Shown piece after piece: positions 14,185 through 14,278 of a stretch of 14,278 bases of DNA. The position numbers were made by a program, and so were the translations under genes. Under the pieces are notes generated by a model. The model saw only the letters and a program-made list of their open reading frames with translations. It was not told where the DNA came from and searched no databases. The stretch's first letter is position 1. Each line of letters starts with the position of its first letter. Source of the DNA: Cognatazoarcus sp050303815 (GTDB taxonomy: Bacteria > Pseudomonadota > Gammaproteobacteria > Burkholderiales > Rhodocyclaceae); assembly GCA_050303815.1 (NCBI GenBank), contig JBNLCM010000167.1, forward strand, positions 1-14,278, written 5' to 3'.

Positions 14185-14278
14185 AGTCTGTGGTCTTCCG
14201 CCTGGCGGTCGCGCTGGCGTCTGCCGGCCTTTCGGACAGCGCGGCGCCTTGCCATCGCCGCGCCGCTCGCCTAACGTC
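14185..14278. other. Downstream end of window with GC-rich hairpin
   Basis: 94 nt after the last stop codon. The only structure seen is GCGCGGCG (14239-14246) pairing with CGCCGCGC (14256-14263) around a 9-nt loop. There is no T-tract after it, so I do not call it an intrinsic terminator. No gene is seen. Confidence 0.35.

Overview
The window is a GC-rich bacterial chromosome segment. The order tRNA-Val, thrS, infC, rpmI, rplT, pheS, pheT, ihfA, merR-like, tRNA-Pro is characteristic of Gammaproteobacteria. The alpha subunit of IHF and a YqjD/YqjE-type membrane operon fit the same group. Base composition argues against enterics and suits a high-GC lineage such as pseudomonads, Ectothiorhodospiraceae-like sulfur bacteria or xanthomonad relatives. 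I cannot name a genus.

Left part (1-4640): a plus-strand gene cut by the window edge encodes a long repetitive TPR-like/coiled-coil protein. It has five modules, a 15-bp minisatellite encoding an (E/D)AAAR helix, and a small cysteine-flanked C-terminal domain. Converging on it is a minus-strand gene for a secreted beta-barrel outer-membrane protein with a recognisable promoter. Next comes the decayed 3' part of an acyl-CoA synthetase gene, broken by frameshifts.

Central part (4610-12380, all minus strand): the translation cluster. A near-consensus promoter drives tRNA-Val(GAC). After a strong intrinsic terminator come thrS, infC (apparent AUC start codon), a hairpin-rich 129-nt leader, rpmI and rplT. 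A second strong terminator/attenuator precedes pheS, pheT, ihfA and a MerR-type regulator that overlaps ihfA. A separately promoted tRNA-Pro(GGG) and a 12-bp-stem terminator close the cluster. Together these genes charge Thr and Phe tRNAs, supply initiation factor IF3 and ribosomal proteins L35 and L20, and make IHF-alpha. Both synthetase transcription units begin just downstream of a hairpin plus T-tract, and I see no leader peptide for pheS.

Right part (12415-14278): two divergent units. On the minus strand is a small exported protein built of 11-residue repeats. On the plus strand is a three-gene membrane operon: a DUF883/ElaB-YqjD-type protein, a YqjE-type holin-superfamily membrane protein, and a small YqjK-position protein. 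The last two are joined by an ATGA overlap, and a 10-codon micro-ORF bridges the first two.

Most of the window is well-conserved housekeeping sequence, and I found no clear undescribed multi-gene system. The points most worth a second look are the terminators in front of thrS and pheS, the AUC start of infC, the 11-residue-repeat exported protein, the micro-ORF junction, and the modular repeat protein with its coding minisatellite.
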